The notes under the pieces were generated by a model. It saw only the letters and a program-made list of their open reading frames with translations. It ran no database searches and was not told the DNA's origin. A program made the translations under genes and the position numbers. From Isoetes taiwanensis (Eukaryota; Streptophyta; Lycopodiopsida; Isoetales; Isoetaceae), in NCBI GenBank assembly GCA_021234155.1, contig JAJEKV010000087.1, positions 3,777,242 to 3,841,241 of the forward strand: a stretch of DNA of 64,000 nt, read 5' to 3'. Positions within the stretch are counted from its first letter, which is position 1; the number at the start of each line of letters is the position of its first letter. This document shows positions 46,977 to 58,232 of this stretch, one piece after another.

Positions 46977-47900
46977 AAAATAGAATAGAATAGAATAGGC
47001 TTTTATTGAGACCAATTGGCCTATGGGATGATAAAGAGAGAGCGCAACAAACTTATTACTGCCCAGGTTAAAAAATCCCCGCCCCAATTGAGGGAAAAAC
47101 CGTGGCAGTAATAAGAATGTTGTCAAATTGTACAAGTATACATATGAAACAAGACAAATTCAAGTCATGCGAGTATCCGGGGATAGAGTTGATCCTGCAG
47201 ATCCATGACCTCTTAGAGGTATGATCCCATCATCGGGAGTAAAGCCGCACTCAGTATCACGTGTAGCGGTTGGCCAGGCCTGACCAACTTAGCATAGCGC
47301 GCCCAGATTTGGTCATACATCGGACATCCCTGTAGGGTATGCCATTCATCTTCAATGGCCCCTATTTGACATCATCTACAGAGCCTATCCTATCGCGGTT
47401 CCCAATCCATCTCCCTATCTCAATGTAGAGATGGTGTGTGCCTGTGTGGATTGAGGCAATGAGTCTGCACTTTTTCATAGGCATATGGGTATGCGGGAAT
47501 GTTGTAGACCTCGTCCCAATGATGGATTCACGTGGCACTGGTAATGTGTTGTCTTGGCCTGTTTAAGAAGGTCACCATCTGAGATCTTGCTGAGGAAGCA
47601 GGCATCAAAGTACTATCTCAAGCTGTAGCGTTCTACTTCTATTTGCACCTGTATGTACTTGTGCCCCCGCACATTGCATCTGCGGGCCACTGAGCTCACA
47701 TTTCCTTCCAACATGCCTTGAGACATTGTGGCCCCATTTCGACAGCATAAGCCAGGCTAGGAAGGCGAACATCATCCATAAGGACCACCTTCTAAAAGTA
47801 GACAATGTTCCGATCCAGGGCTGCCCTCTGAAGAGGTACGAAACCTGTCTCCTGTAGCAAGATCTGATATGGGACCATGGACTTCACCCTCAGTGCTCGA
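46977..47900 (-). pseudogene. LINE ORF2 C-terminus and 3' tail
   Basis: The minus strand reads LLKQAKTTHYQCHVNP and then a zinc-finger-like C-terminus of LINE ORF2 (ALCR, CQIGAIEDEWHTLQGCPMY, DQIWARYAKLV), with stops. Some 200-300 bp further, the hairpin word GGCCAATTGGTCTC, AATAAAA and (TATTC)n end the element at about 46980. No reverse transcriptase remains in this copy. Confidence 0.65.
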
Positions 47901-48174
47901 GCCAAGAAGGTAAAGGAGAACAGAAGGCCACTATGGCCAACAGGACATGGAAGGCTTTACTAGTACAAAGGACCAGAACTTCTAATGTAATAGGTGCAGA
48001 CGCATCAAGAACATGTGTATGAACAATCAACTTGTAGAGAAATATTCCCTCTTGATTTCACTGTCAAAAGCCTAGGTATGTTGTTGTAAGAGTTTGCAAA
48101 GTTAAGTTATATAAGCATTAATTCATTAGTTATGGACTTTCATATGGTCCATATATATCTTAAATTACTCAAAA

Positions 48175-50690
48175 ATGAAATGAAATGAAATCATATTATT
48201 GTCTGTGAGACCATCAGGTCTAGAAGATATATCTAATACATCAAAGAAATAACCAACTCCTTCATCCTAATCTGTCATCTATGGTGACAACATTAGGCTC
48301 ACTCCCCTCTATTTCATAATTTATAGTTTTTTTACATGATTTTCTCTAACCCTCAATATAGTTACTAATGTGCCTTGTTGGTAAACTTAAGAAGTCCCCC
48401 AATGCGATATCCTGGGATATGGAAAATCTATGTCTTAAGCTTTAATATGCTGGTCACTGCAGTATTAAATGCTCTTCATCCTCTATCTCATCCATCCCGT
48501 ATACTTTGCATGTTCTTCTCTCTCTGGGCACATCACCTCCACTCCCAAATAGTGTGAACTCAATTGCATCCTACATGTCATGTGTCTTTTATAAATATAG
48601 GACCCCTTTCCATTGAGATGTGAAGCCTCTACAAGTTCCGCGTTCACCTATATAATATTGCATTTTCACTCCTGGGTTTGCCCATAATTTCCTGCGCATA
48701 TTTTGTCTTATCCAATCATACAAATCCCCTTTATCGTTAGGTGCATCTTTCAAACTTATACCCCATTTTTGGAACCACTTGATAGTATCTGCATACCAAC
48801 TTTTTATGCTGCACTGCACCATTGCCAATACTGGTAGTCTACCGCGTTCCATTTCCTGAACCTTCCTGCAGATATTTCAGAGTTTGCTACATGGCTTTTC
48901 CTGTATCTGTAAGCATCATTGGATAAGGGGTCTGCATTTTAACATCTAATTCTGTCAACAAGAATTTTTTTTGCATCTTTTCACTCACTTCCACATTCGT
49001 ATAGTACAACACTCCTAACTAAGACTAAGACTTTATATAACATTCTCTTCATTTTCCAATCTACTACTTCTGGTCCCATAGACCGATTGGTCTCCGTGGA
49101 CGATAAAAGTACCTTCCTTCCTTCCTTCCTTCCTATGGCATCTTCTCTATAAAGCATAAAGGGCTTTAATCCCAGCATCTATTCTCTGCTCTACTTACTT
49201 ATTCCATCCGTAATTATGATCTACTATAAGTCCCAAGTATTTGTATGTATCACATATTTCAATTTCTTCCCCTTTATAGTAGAACTTAAACTCTGTATTC
49301 CTCCTACCAAATACCAACATCTTAGTCTTGTTCAAATTTACTCTTATGTTCATGGCATCACAAAAAGAGACAAGTGCATCAATATGTTTTTTGCATATCG
49401 ACAACATTTCTAGCAAACAGTACGATATTATCAGCATATAATAAAAGCAGCAATATATACCCAGCTATGGTTGTGCCTTTCCCCCCATTATCTTTAAGCC
49501 AACCTTCAAGTTGGTCAACATAAATTCCAAACAGTATTGGAAAAAGAGGACATCTCTGTTTCACTCCCATATTGCTAACTACTTCCTCTTGGCATATATT
49601 GCTCATGGAAAAAAAGAGCTGTACAACACCCCTTTGGTATAGCTTAGCAACCGCATCTTTTAGCCCAGTACGAATCCCAATATGATTCGTATATTCCCAT
49701 ATGTTCTTTCTCCTGACCATGTCGAATGCTTTAGTTAGGTCCACAAATAAGGCAAATAATGATATTTTGGTCTTTTTAACTGCATCAATAATAGCACGCA
49801 TGGTAACCAAATGATCTATTACAGATCTGGTAGGACGAAAGCCTGCATATCCTTCCGCTCTCACTCCATTTATTTCTACCCAATGACTTGTCTTTTGTTC
49901 CACTATAGTGGCAAATAGTTTGGCAAAAAGACTGCCCACCATAATCATCCTGTAATTATTGGGGTCATGTTTAATCCTTGTTTTATAAATAAGGACTATC
50001 CTATTTACTTGCCATGTATTAGGTAATCCATTTATAAGTGCATCATTCAGCATATGCGTTATGACTTGCATGACCGAGTCTTCTGCCCACTTCACTATCT
50101 CCGCAACTAAACCTTGTGCATCCTTTGCCCTACCATTAGATAGTTTTTTAATCCCTTCACATATATCAGCTTTTGATAGTATAAGGCGTGCACCATTTAC
50201 TTCAAAATTATCGTTGATTCCATCAAAATGATAGTTTCCTTACTTGGGCCATAAGTTCATTGGCGTCAAGCTCACATTCTTCTCCCCTTGTTTGTTTAAG
50301 ACAGTTCCAAAAGTGCTTGGCCTCCCTTATCAAGTCCTATAATAGTTCTGTTTGCCTATTTTGCAAATACGTTCTCCGTTTCCTCTTTATTAATTTGCGA
50401 CATTCCACTTTCAAAATTGCTTTCTCCTCCTTTTTGGCTCTCTTGAAATCTGATCTTTTTTATTTGCATTCCTCATCATACCAACCCTTGCATGGACGAC
50501 TCATCATTTTTCTCTTGGGTACAAAACATTCAGTTGCACTCTCCAAGAGTATTTTAGTTAATTCAACATCTATTTCTATGGCAGAATTTGGCCACTTAAT
50601 GGCACTTGTTTTATCTTCACACCAGACAGAAGGGTGAAGATGCCATGTTGTTAACATTAAGTAGGCATATTACTTTGCCTCACATCCAAC
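48175..50690 (-). pseudogene. LINE ORF2 remnant: reverse transcriptase to 3' tail
   Basis: The minus-strand order is: a linker ending KGWYDEECK (50470), then the reverse transcriptase (50095-49379) with GLPNTWQVNRIVLIYK and EGYAGFRPTRSVIDHL. It continues with FVDLTKAFDMV (motif A) and LLYADNIVLFA (motif C, with Asn replacing the second catalytic Asp). A frameshift in an A-run near 49385 leads to the thumb region CDAMNIRVNLNKTKMLVFGR. The C-terminal region follows (WYADTIKWFQKWGISLKDAP) and then the zinc-finger-like VPRERRTCKVYGMDEIEDEE. A GACC-TGAT-GGTC hairpin and an (ATTTC)n tail follow near 48190-48230. The endonuclease is missing, so it is 5'-truncated and inactive. Confidence 0.85.
49078..49136 (+). 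repeat. Short LINE/SINE 3' tail inserted in the LINE
   Basis: GACCGATTGGTCTCCGTGG, GACGATAAAAG and (TTCC)n lie on the plus strand within the minus-strand LINE. They interrupt its frame between the thumb and KMKRMLYKVLV. It is an extremely 5'-truncated copy of the hairpin-tail family. Confidence 0.6.
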
Positions 50691-51902
50691 ACCAAGATCA
50701 CTATAATAAGGCGCTACTATAGTAGATTCTGCTTCAAGATTGAACTAGATGGATGCTGGGCGCCAGTGAAGATTCAGATGGGCGCTAGAAGTACTTGAAG
50801 TTGAAGGTTCAACTCATGTTTCTAAGCCAGATTGCCATCTAATTTTAGCTTTAGATGCCTCCTACAACTTAAGTAAACTAAACATAAATTGGACCAACAA
50901 ATGAACCTTAATCATGTATACTTATATACTATTCGAGTAGTAAGGATTAGAACAATTGTTCTATTCTGTTATTATATGTTGATGATCATGGATGTTCTCT
51001 CTATTGCACCTCTTCTTCCTGGGCAAGTGGGGTAGAGACCTAGAAGCCATGTATAGAGACGACTCTAGTAAGCACAAGTATTACCATTTACAAAACAAAA
51101 ATAAGCTAGTTAGGGGTGTGTTATAATTTATTGTGCTTTTATCGCCCGATTTTTGTAGTCATTGCATAGCAATACATAAAGAAATAATAAGCCGCTTACC
51201 TCTTAGCTCAATGCAAACAACTCTAAATATTTTTTCACCTCCCAAATTTTATTGAAGCTCCTCAAATCAATAACTAAAGAAACATTAAATTGAAGATGAT
51301 ATTGGTATCCTTAGTTTAGTAAAAAAAATGCACAATGTTACTTTTCTCACTTATTTTTTAGCTTGCTCTAGCTTTTGAATAAAGCTGATAGCCTCCAAGA
51401 GGGCGTTAGACAAATTATCTAAAACATGATCTCTATTATAGTTTGTCTTTTTGTACTAAAATCTGCAATGTTGAGGAGGCAATTTCACTGCATTTGCGAC
51501 TATTCGAGCACAACTTGTTCACCTGATTACACCTAATCAGCCGTCACATTTCCTTATGCGATGCCCTCAATAATAGCATTATCATCTTTCATCCTGGAGC
51601 TTCTTAACAAGAGAAATGAACTAATTTCTATATCATCGTGTTGATGCCTAAAAATGTACAGATGTACAGGTTCTCAACAAGACTATTACTTTCTAGACTT
51701 TTCCTTCGAAAACCCTTCGGAGGGCCCGGGAGGGTTTTTTTTTTTTTTTGGGGGTCCAAATAAAAATGCTCACTTTCACAAACCAATTTACATCTGTAGG
51801 ATAAAATTCTTGAACTATTCCAGTTTCAAAGACGTCTCCTCGCTAGTCTTCTCTCTTCATCCAGATTAAACTTTAAATCCATCGGCATGAGAGTTCAGGT
51901 GG
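50691..51902. other. Intergenic, nothing recognised
   Basis: AT-rich. A G-run/T-run tract is at 51720-51757. No gene was recognised. Confidence 0.4.
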
Positions 51903-52210
51903 CTAAGTGAGGGAAAATGAAGCAGAGGTCACAATAGAAGATGAAGTCGAAGTAGATGCCTCAGCAAGGTCTTCAGTATCTACTTTTTTCTCATCAATTT
52001 TGAAAGTAGTAATTCCTTTTGCTAAAAGGATATCGAACTCGCAAACTGGAGGAGGCATGATTAGTAGTTGGCCTATAGGATTCATAATAGCTAAACCCAA
52101 TAGGACCAACATCAGATGTACTTGTGGTTTCTTCTACTTTCTTGGGAGTAGATGATTCTTTAAGAGTTGCAAATGATGCCACTAATCTTTTCTTACCTAC
52201 TACTCTCAAT
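51903..52210 (-). pseudogene. Coding-like fragment, unknown protein
   Basis: Two overlapping minus-strand frames look like one frameshifted exon: GKKRLVASFATLKESSTPKK, VEETTSTSDVGPIGF, then PPPVCEFDILLAKGITTF and a Ser/Thr-rich end (DLAEASTSTSSSIVTSASFS) with a stop. No family was recognised. Confidence 0.3.
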
Positions 52211-52663
52211 CAATTTGTATGCATGCACTACATTTTTGTCATTATGCATGGCTTTAATTCCACAGCTTGGAGGTTTTTTATGGGTTGCAAGTCCCTTTGT
52301 TGTTGACACTGAATCGAACAAGGATATCTCTATTTCCTTTAATACCTAATAAAGCCAGAGATTCATAAGAAAGCATAACCCAACCATAGCCTTTTGCACT
52401 GGAATAGACATTAATGTTATCCAGGTCTACAATGAAGGCAAGACCACTAGATAATGACCGATATGTACAGAATTGCCAAAATGGAAGATCGCCAAAGGAA
52501 ACACGATGGATCTAGATATTTTGATGCAGTGCGCATCACACTGTCCTCCATTGCATACAGTTGGATGAGTTTTTTTATTTAAGCCTTTACAGGTTTCTCT
52601 TTCTTGCCATATTGTTTCCAATGTTGTCTTCCTTTTATGGTGATGGCTACTACTAAGCAATTA

Positions 52664-53116
52664 AGGGAGGATGCCCCTTATGGTCATATGTCCCTTATGG
52701 GGCGGCTCTACTTTGGTTTAACCCAACAGTTATGATTCATCTACTTAAAATCCCTAAAATTCCCGCCTTTTTTAAACCCACCTAACTGTTTTCATAGAAG
52801 GCAAAATTCCCAGGTACATGTCTCATTTGACTTAATTTGATCAAATGCTTTAAAACAAGCACTCACAAGTGTCATTTGGAGCATGTTGCTATATGCACTA
52901 TTGTGGGCACGCCGATGCACATCAAGGGCAAAGACGCCCCTCCATTTGGGGCCTCATTACTCACTTGTCAGGGCACCGGAGTAGGAATCTTTAGGTTCAT
53001 ATGAAAGCCCCATTCTCAGGACACCCAATGAACCATCATTCACTTCCATCCGAGCCTTAGAGGGCCATCAACGAACTGTTTTGCCCACTGGTGAACCGTA
53101 GGTGGACACCCTCCCT
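52664..53116. mobile_element. 453-bp MITE, TA-flanked, copy 2
   Basis: Ends AGGGAGGATGCCC and its imperfect inverse GGACACCCTCCCT, with TA at 52662-52663 and 53117-53118. It shares the internal layout of the copy at 46271 but is clearly more diverged. Confidence 0.8.
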
Positions 53117-53761
53117 TATATAACACTATACGTGACAGTGCAGTAGATTCCTTATTATGAAAGCATGTTGATGCGTTGCGTAATGATTGCACTGATTTGT
53201 TGTATATCTTTGAAATAGACCGGAGAGCCCATTTTTCAAGCTCCAAGGCCAATGCTTTGACTGAATACCTTCAATGTCAGGTTTCTATTACAGGTAATAT
53301 TTAAGCATCTTTGCTAACTAAATTGTCAATAGCATGCTAAGTGCAGACACCTTCATAGAAGTGACCATGCAATTCCACGGCGTAAAGGATCCATGGCCTG
53401 GCAACTTTTGCTGCCATTCATCATGGCAATAATAGTTCCACGAGTCGCGACAGGAAACATGGGATTAGGGACAGAGGTCATTGTACTATATATACCCGAG
53501 ACTTAAAGCTTTAGAAAAGTTCAGGTCATTGTTGTCTCATCTTCTCACAGAGCTGTTTCATGTACTCTCTTTGAATCAAAACTCGTTATTATCTCATCTG
53601 TTGTTATCTTGTTTTCTCCTTTCTCTTTTGTATTTCAAAGCCCATGTGACAATCATCAGTTTGCAGGACACAAGGGTTCTCACAAAGGACTGTCCCCAAA
53701 TGCTCCCAAATCCGGACCCTAAACACTGTCATTGATTGCCGGGTCCTACTTTCTTCTTTTC

Positions 53762-54010
53762 TACAATGTCTTTTCCGACCTTCACTAAGGATGAGCTTCT
53801 TAGCCAAACTGCAGCTTGCCTTGCCCATCAGCAACAGTGAGATGCAACTCATGATTCTTACTTTGGGGACTATGATATTGAAGGCGGCCGCCCACGCTCC
53901 CGAGCCCATTCTGCTCCACCAACTCTGCGAACTTCTTCCCGTCCGGGGTCACCCAATGTTGCCATCATTGTTCTCAACCTCAGTCGCCTCATCAGACCCT
54001 AGTCGTGTTC
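53762..54010 (+). other. Open frame with one stop, unknown
   Basis: From an ATG near 53767 the frame reads MSFPTFTKDELLSQTAACLA, one TGA, then DSYFGDYDIEGGRPRSRAHS and a Pro/Ser/Arg-rich stretch. A TATATATA lies about 280 bp upstream (53488). The arrangement could be an LTR/leader plus gag start, but no LTR pair or PBS was found. Confidence 0.25.
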
Positions 54011-54440
54011 TGCCATGTCGACATGACGTCGTTGAAAGACGGCTGACGTGTTGACCATGCTTACGTGGCTTGCTGACATACCATGCTAACACGCCGTCGT
54101 GTTCTGCCACGTCGACATGTCGTCATTAAACGACTTTTTAAATATCTGACGCAACCAAGTTGGCATGGCTTGCTGGCATGCCACGCTGGCATGCCACCGT
54201 GTTCTGCCATGTCAATATGACAAAATTAAAAGACATCTGGATGTCGTTAAAAGACGTCGTGACGTCGTTTAACCACGTCTATTAATTTAGGATGACTTGG
54301 AGCTATTCTCTCATGCATAAACATTGCATCTCCTAGTGCATAAACATTTATAGATGTCGTTGAACGATGTCATGACGTCATTCATCAACATGTCAACGAC
54401 GTCCAGACGTCGATATAGACGTCAATATACTGATTTATTT
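54000..54440. repeat. ACGTC/TGACG-rich degenerate repeat
   Basis: Words such as GTGTTCTGCCATGTCGACAT (54008, 54099, 54203), GGCTTGCTGGCATGCCA and ACGTCGTT recur with spacing near 90-100 bp, then become irregular. It is dense in TGACG/ACGTC motifs. Confidence 0.55.
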
Positions 54441-55949
54441 GTGTAGTATTTGGTAGCTTTGATGCTTGGACAAACTTAAGTAAGCCATCATCTACAATTT
54501 GCAAATGCTCTGCTTATCACTGATGGTAATAAATAGCAGAGCCAACCTTGGATTATATAAAGTATGAAATTTCTGCCAAAATGTTGTAGTGTTGTGGTCA
54601 ACTTGTATGTGGGTTCAAATCCTGCTGTTTTGGATGCCGAAGATGTTTTAGAGGCATATGCTGGTCTGGTCTGGTTGCATAGGTCAGAGATGGAAGGCTC
54701 CGATAGAGAACTCCAAGTAGGGCCGATTCCGTCCTGTTTACTACAGGCGGTGTTTGCTAGAGGCCATGTTTCTTGATGGCCATGTCTACTGCAATTTGAA
54801 TGTTGAAGCTGCGCTCAAAAACCCAGAGCAGTCAGTAGAAAAAATAAATTTTCGATGAAGAGGAGAAAACAATGGTCTTTTTGGCACTATTATTTTGTGT
54901 AAGAATTTTTTCGAAAGAAAATATGACCTTGGATATGGAAGATTCCATGGAATATTCCATAATCCAAGGGTCCCGAATTCACCATAAAAACATTAACGAT
55001 AAGTATAGGCCTATTAAAACTACAAACAAGATATGGCTATAGCTACAGGCGATCCATGGCTGGCCTTGCCTTCCCAACCTAGCAAAGGGCTACATAAAGA
55101 AACATAGCGAGTCTGGCCTTGCTTTCCTAACGAAGCACAATGCAGGGCTATAGCTTGGGCCAGATTCAAATGAAAGAAACATAAAAAAGAAAGGAGCGGA
55201 GTACAAAGATGGTTATGGAACGGAACTATGGCCCGCCTAGCCACCCACTTTCAAAGCTTTCCATAGATATTTTCACAACCTTTTATCAATATTGTCTTGA
55301 ACGTTTACAGAATTTTGCCAAAAATATTTAGAAAATGAAAATGATATCTCCATCATATAAAATTGTGGGAGTTGTTTTTGGCAAAAAAAAAGATGAGGTG
55401 TACAGGGGCAAAAAATTCCACATCAGCAGATGAGGTGTACAGGGGCAAAAAATTCCACATCAGCAAATTTGATTGAAATGGAGGGCCAGGATTTCTTTAA
55501 GTAAATAGGGCAATTTGGTTCCTCTGCTTGATGCTTGATGCACGCCATAGCCACTCTATATGACAATGAATAGGGCTTTGCGCCCATAGATGAGAACAGA
55601 AGCATGAATCCGGCCTTGTAGATCGAAAATGAGCCCGTTGATACACCAAAACATTGATGCATTGATTTATCTCCTGGCCCATCCAAAGCTCCGGCCTGTG
55701 CTGAAACAGAAGAAAATTAGTACAGAGTTTTCCAATCATTCAGAACTGGAAGCAGACTGTAAAAAGCCCCAGAAGGCTGTATAAACAGATAGCAGGCGGA
55801 GATGCCATCTGACAGGAGATTTGGCGCCATGTGGTCTTGCCACGCTCAGAGGACTTTTTGTAAAACAGGCAGTGGCTATTACAAAGCAAAACACTCAAAT
55901 TTGACCTATGTTTGAAGATTTTTCTTTTCGATTCTTCCTCTAGGCCCTA
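54441..55949. other. Intergenic, one short perfect duplication
   Basis: A 37-bp unit starting GATGAGGTGTACAGGGGCAA is perfectly duplicated at 55392-55428 and 55429-55465. No gene was recognised; minus-strand open frames at 55020-55244 and 55423-55739 lack known motifs. Confidence 0.45.
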
Positions 55950-56510
55950 AAGCTCTGTTCAGATGAGCTCGCCTCCTGTAAAACTCAAACTCTGGATCTA
56001 CATTTTTTTTTTGGGCGAGGATCTGTTCGAGTTCTTCAAAATAGATTCAAGACAGGAAATCCTTCATTTCTTCCGGCGAAGGGGCCTCGATCCGGTTCGA
56101 AGGCTCACAAACTGGGCTTCATCAGCAAAGTTAAGCCCCCTTTCTTATCCTTGATCTGCCGAGCAGCTATGTCCTAAGCTATAGCGGCTTCGGTGATGTA
56201 GCAAAAGATCCAAGCCATAGCCAAGCTCTTTGCCTTGGATCCCTAATTTCTGTGGCCCATTTACTCGATTGGCGTAGCTTCACTCCTCCAAAACCCCTGG
56301 CAGACAAAGTTTCTTCTTTACATTCAACAGAACATTGCTCCCTCTTTGAAAGTTTTTGCTTCATGGGCGCAAAGATTCCTGCATAGACTTTGTTCTTTGG
56401 CAAATGGCCAGGTTTTTGTCCCAAATCGACCTGAATACCCTGCAGAGGCGCCTGATTCTCAGCTATTTCGATCTTGGGCTTTACAAATAAGAGTCTCACT
56501 GAATGAATTC
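55950..56510 (-). pseudogene. AP2/ERF transcription factor pseudogene
   Basis: The minus strand reads a short N-terminal part, then GFGGVKLRQSSKWATEIRDP, RQRAWLWLGSFATSP and, after frame changes, AIA, a stop, DIAARQIKDKKGGL and NFADEAQF. This matches the AP2/ERF domain layout RGVRQRxWGKWxAEIRDP, WLGTF, AYDxAA and LNFPDE. The GKK-like end resembles ethylene-response factors of the group VII type. Family members bind GCC-box DNA in hormone and stress responses. Loss of the canonical YRG and RPWG positions plus a stop and at least two frameshifts show it is dead. It ends about 440 bp before a Helitron-like 3' end. Confidence 0.7.
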
Positions 56511-56949
56511 TGACAAGAGAGTTTGGATGGGCAAAAAAAAGATTTTCGGATTTGCCCTACTATTGTGTATTAAACCAAAATCTAATAGCTTCAAACGCCC
56601 AGGGTATCTTAGCACTCTTCTTAAGGTTTAATCGCATTTTTATCATAAAAAATGGATTGTCTTAGAATTGTAACTCGAATGCATCTTAGCAGTTCTTAAG
56701 TTTAATAGCATTTTTAATACCACCAAAAGAATTCGAGATTACCCCAAGAGTTGTTCTAAAAAATGCCCACATGAAATTTCTATATGGTTTATATGACCAG
56801 ATGAGTTTTGTGCCAAATTTAGATAGCCAGGATTCAAAGCATGAATAGGTGCAGATCTACAGACCGAAAAAGAATATAACAGATCATAACACGTTCACAC
56901 GGTCTCCATCTCACCCACACCACCACTTCAAAAAATCCTTCGAACTATA

Positions 56950-56980
56950 GCGGCGGCAACGCCGCCGCAAAACCGTCTTG
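56950..56980 (+). mobile_element. Second Helitron-like 3' terminus: GC hairpin plus CTTG
   Basis: The hairpin GCGGCGGC-AAC-GCCGCCGC (56950-56968) is followed by AAAACCGT, CTTG (56977-56980) and T. It has the same architecture and ending (TCTTGTAT) as the minus-strand structure at 6054-6025. The body and 5' end were not identified. Confidence 0.45.
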
Positions 56981-58232
56981 TATGAAATAGCAAGATTGAC
57001 TCTCTATGTGTCAACATGTTTATATACATAAAAGTTACTAATGTTTGGCCTTGTCAACTACACATTTGTATCAAAAGTGACAATCCTAGAAACATACCTA
57101 CATATGCCTAGCATTGCCAAGCACAAACTTGCTAGATGCATGGCCAAATTTGATCAAAAACCCTCGACATGTGCCTAGCATAAACTTGCTAGCAACATGG
57201 CCAATTTTGATCGTGTAAGCGTCATAAAGTGTACCATGTACTTGCATAGAAGGCTCATATAGATAGCTCTTCATTATGCGGCAATGACAGAGGGAACCTG
57301 TTGACTAGTTTTGCTTAACTTAACAAGGTGTTGCGCACGGAGGGTTGCCTTCCATGGCCAGAGGGTGAAGTGTCTTAAATCATAGTTCAAAGTCACGTTT
57401 TAACAATCAATTGAAATTGTTACCATGACTTGCACATTAGAAAAAGCAAGCAGTAGCAGGAAGGTCACCAGACCAAAAGAAATATGTTTTTCACTGCAAT
57501 ACCTGATACAGTCTTGTCGGCAGATGAACTCATTACTTAACCTATAGTAGATTTTAGCTGAAAATTGCATGCAATTGGATTAAAACCAGAAAGGAGAAAC
57601 ACGTACACTTGTGTGCACAATTTTAAAACATTTATCAAAGGAATCCTCAAACTGATCTTCTTACCTACAAAACTATTTCTCTCAATTCTCTCCCTCAAAT
57701 TAAGATGCAAAGACAAGTGCTGGCATCCTACATTTAACAATAAAATAATCAAAGACATTAGAGACAAAAGAGATCATAAAAAATTCTAACTCAAGAACTA
57801 TAGCTGACAATCTCTATACACTCGACATGCAAGAGTCCATGTATGCCACTATCCATAGTAAGATCTCAACAAAGATGGTCATGGAAAAAATGATTAATGT
57901 CACAACTATTTGTACCCCATTCAACTGTTTGTTGCTTGTTGATAACTGGCACGCAAATGATCTATTTCCTCAATCAAATTCTTTGGGGTTGTTGTGTAAA
58001 TAATCTTGGACAAAACATCTACCAAGAAAGTAGAAGACTATGCCTGCATAAGATGCTCACACTAATTGTTATATTTTACCATTTAAAAGACATGACCACC
58101 TTAAAGTTTACTCTGCTTGGAAAGAAAAATTTGGATGGCTAGTATTTGGGTCTTATTTGTCCTAAGAAATAGCCAAGCATTCAAAAATATAATAAAATAA
58201 CTGTGAAACCTTTAACTAAGAAAATTAAAAAC
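56981..58232. other. Intergenic, nothing recognised
   Basis: AT-rich, with a duplicated theme (AAACTTGCTAG, CATGGCCAA.TTTGATC) at 57125-57220. No gene was recognised. Confidence 0.4.
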
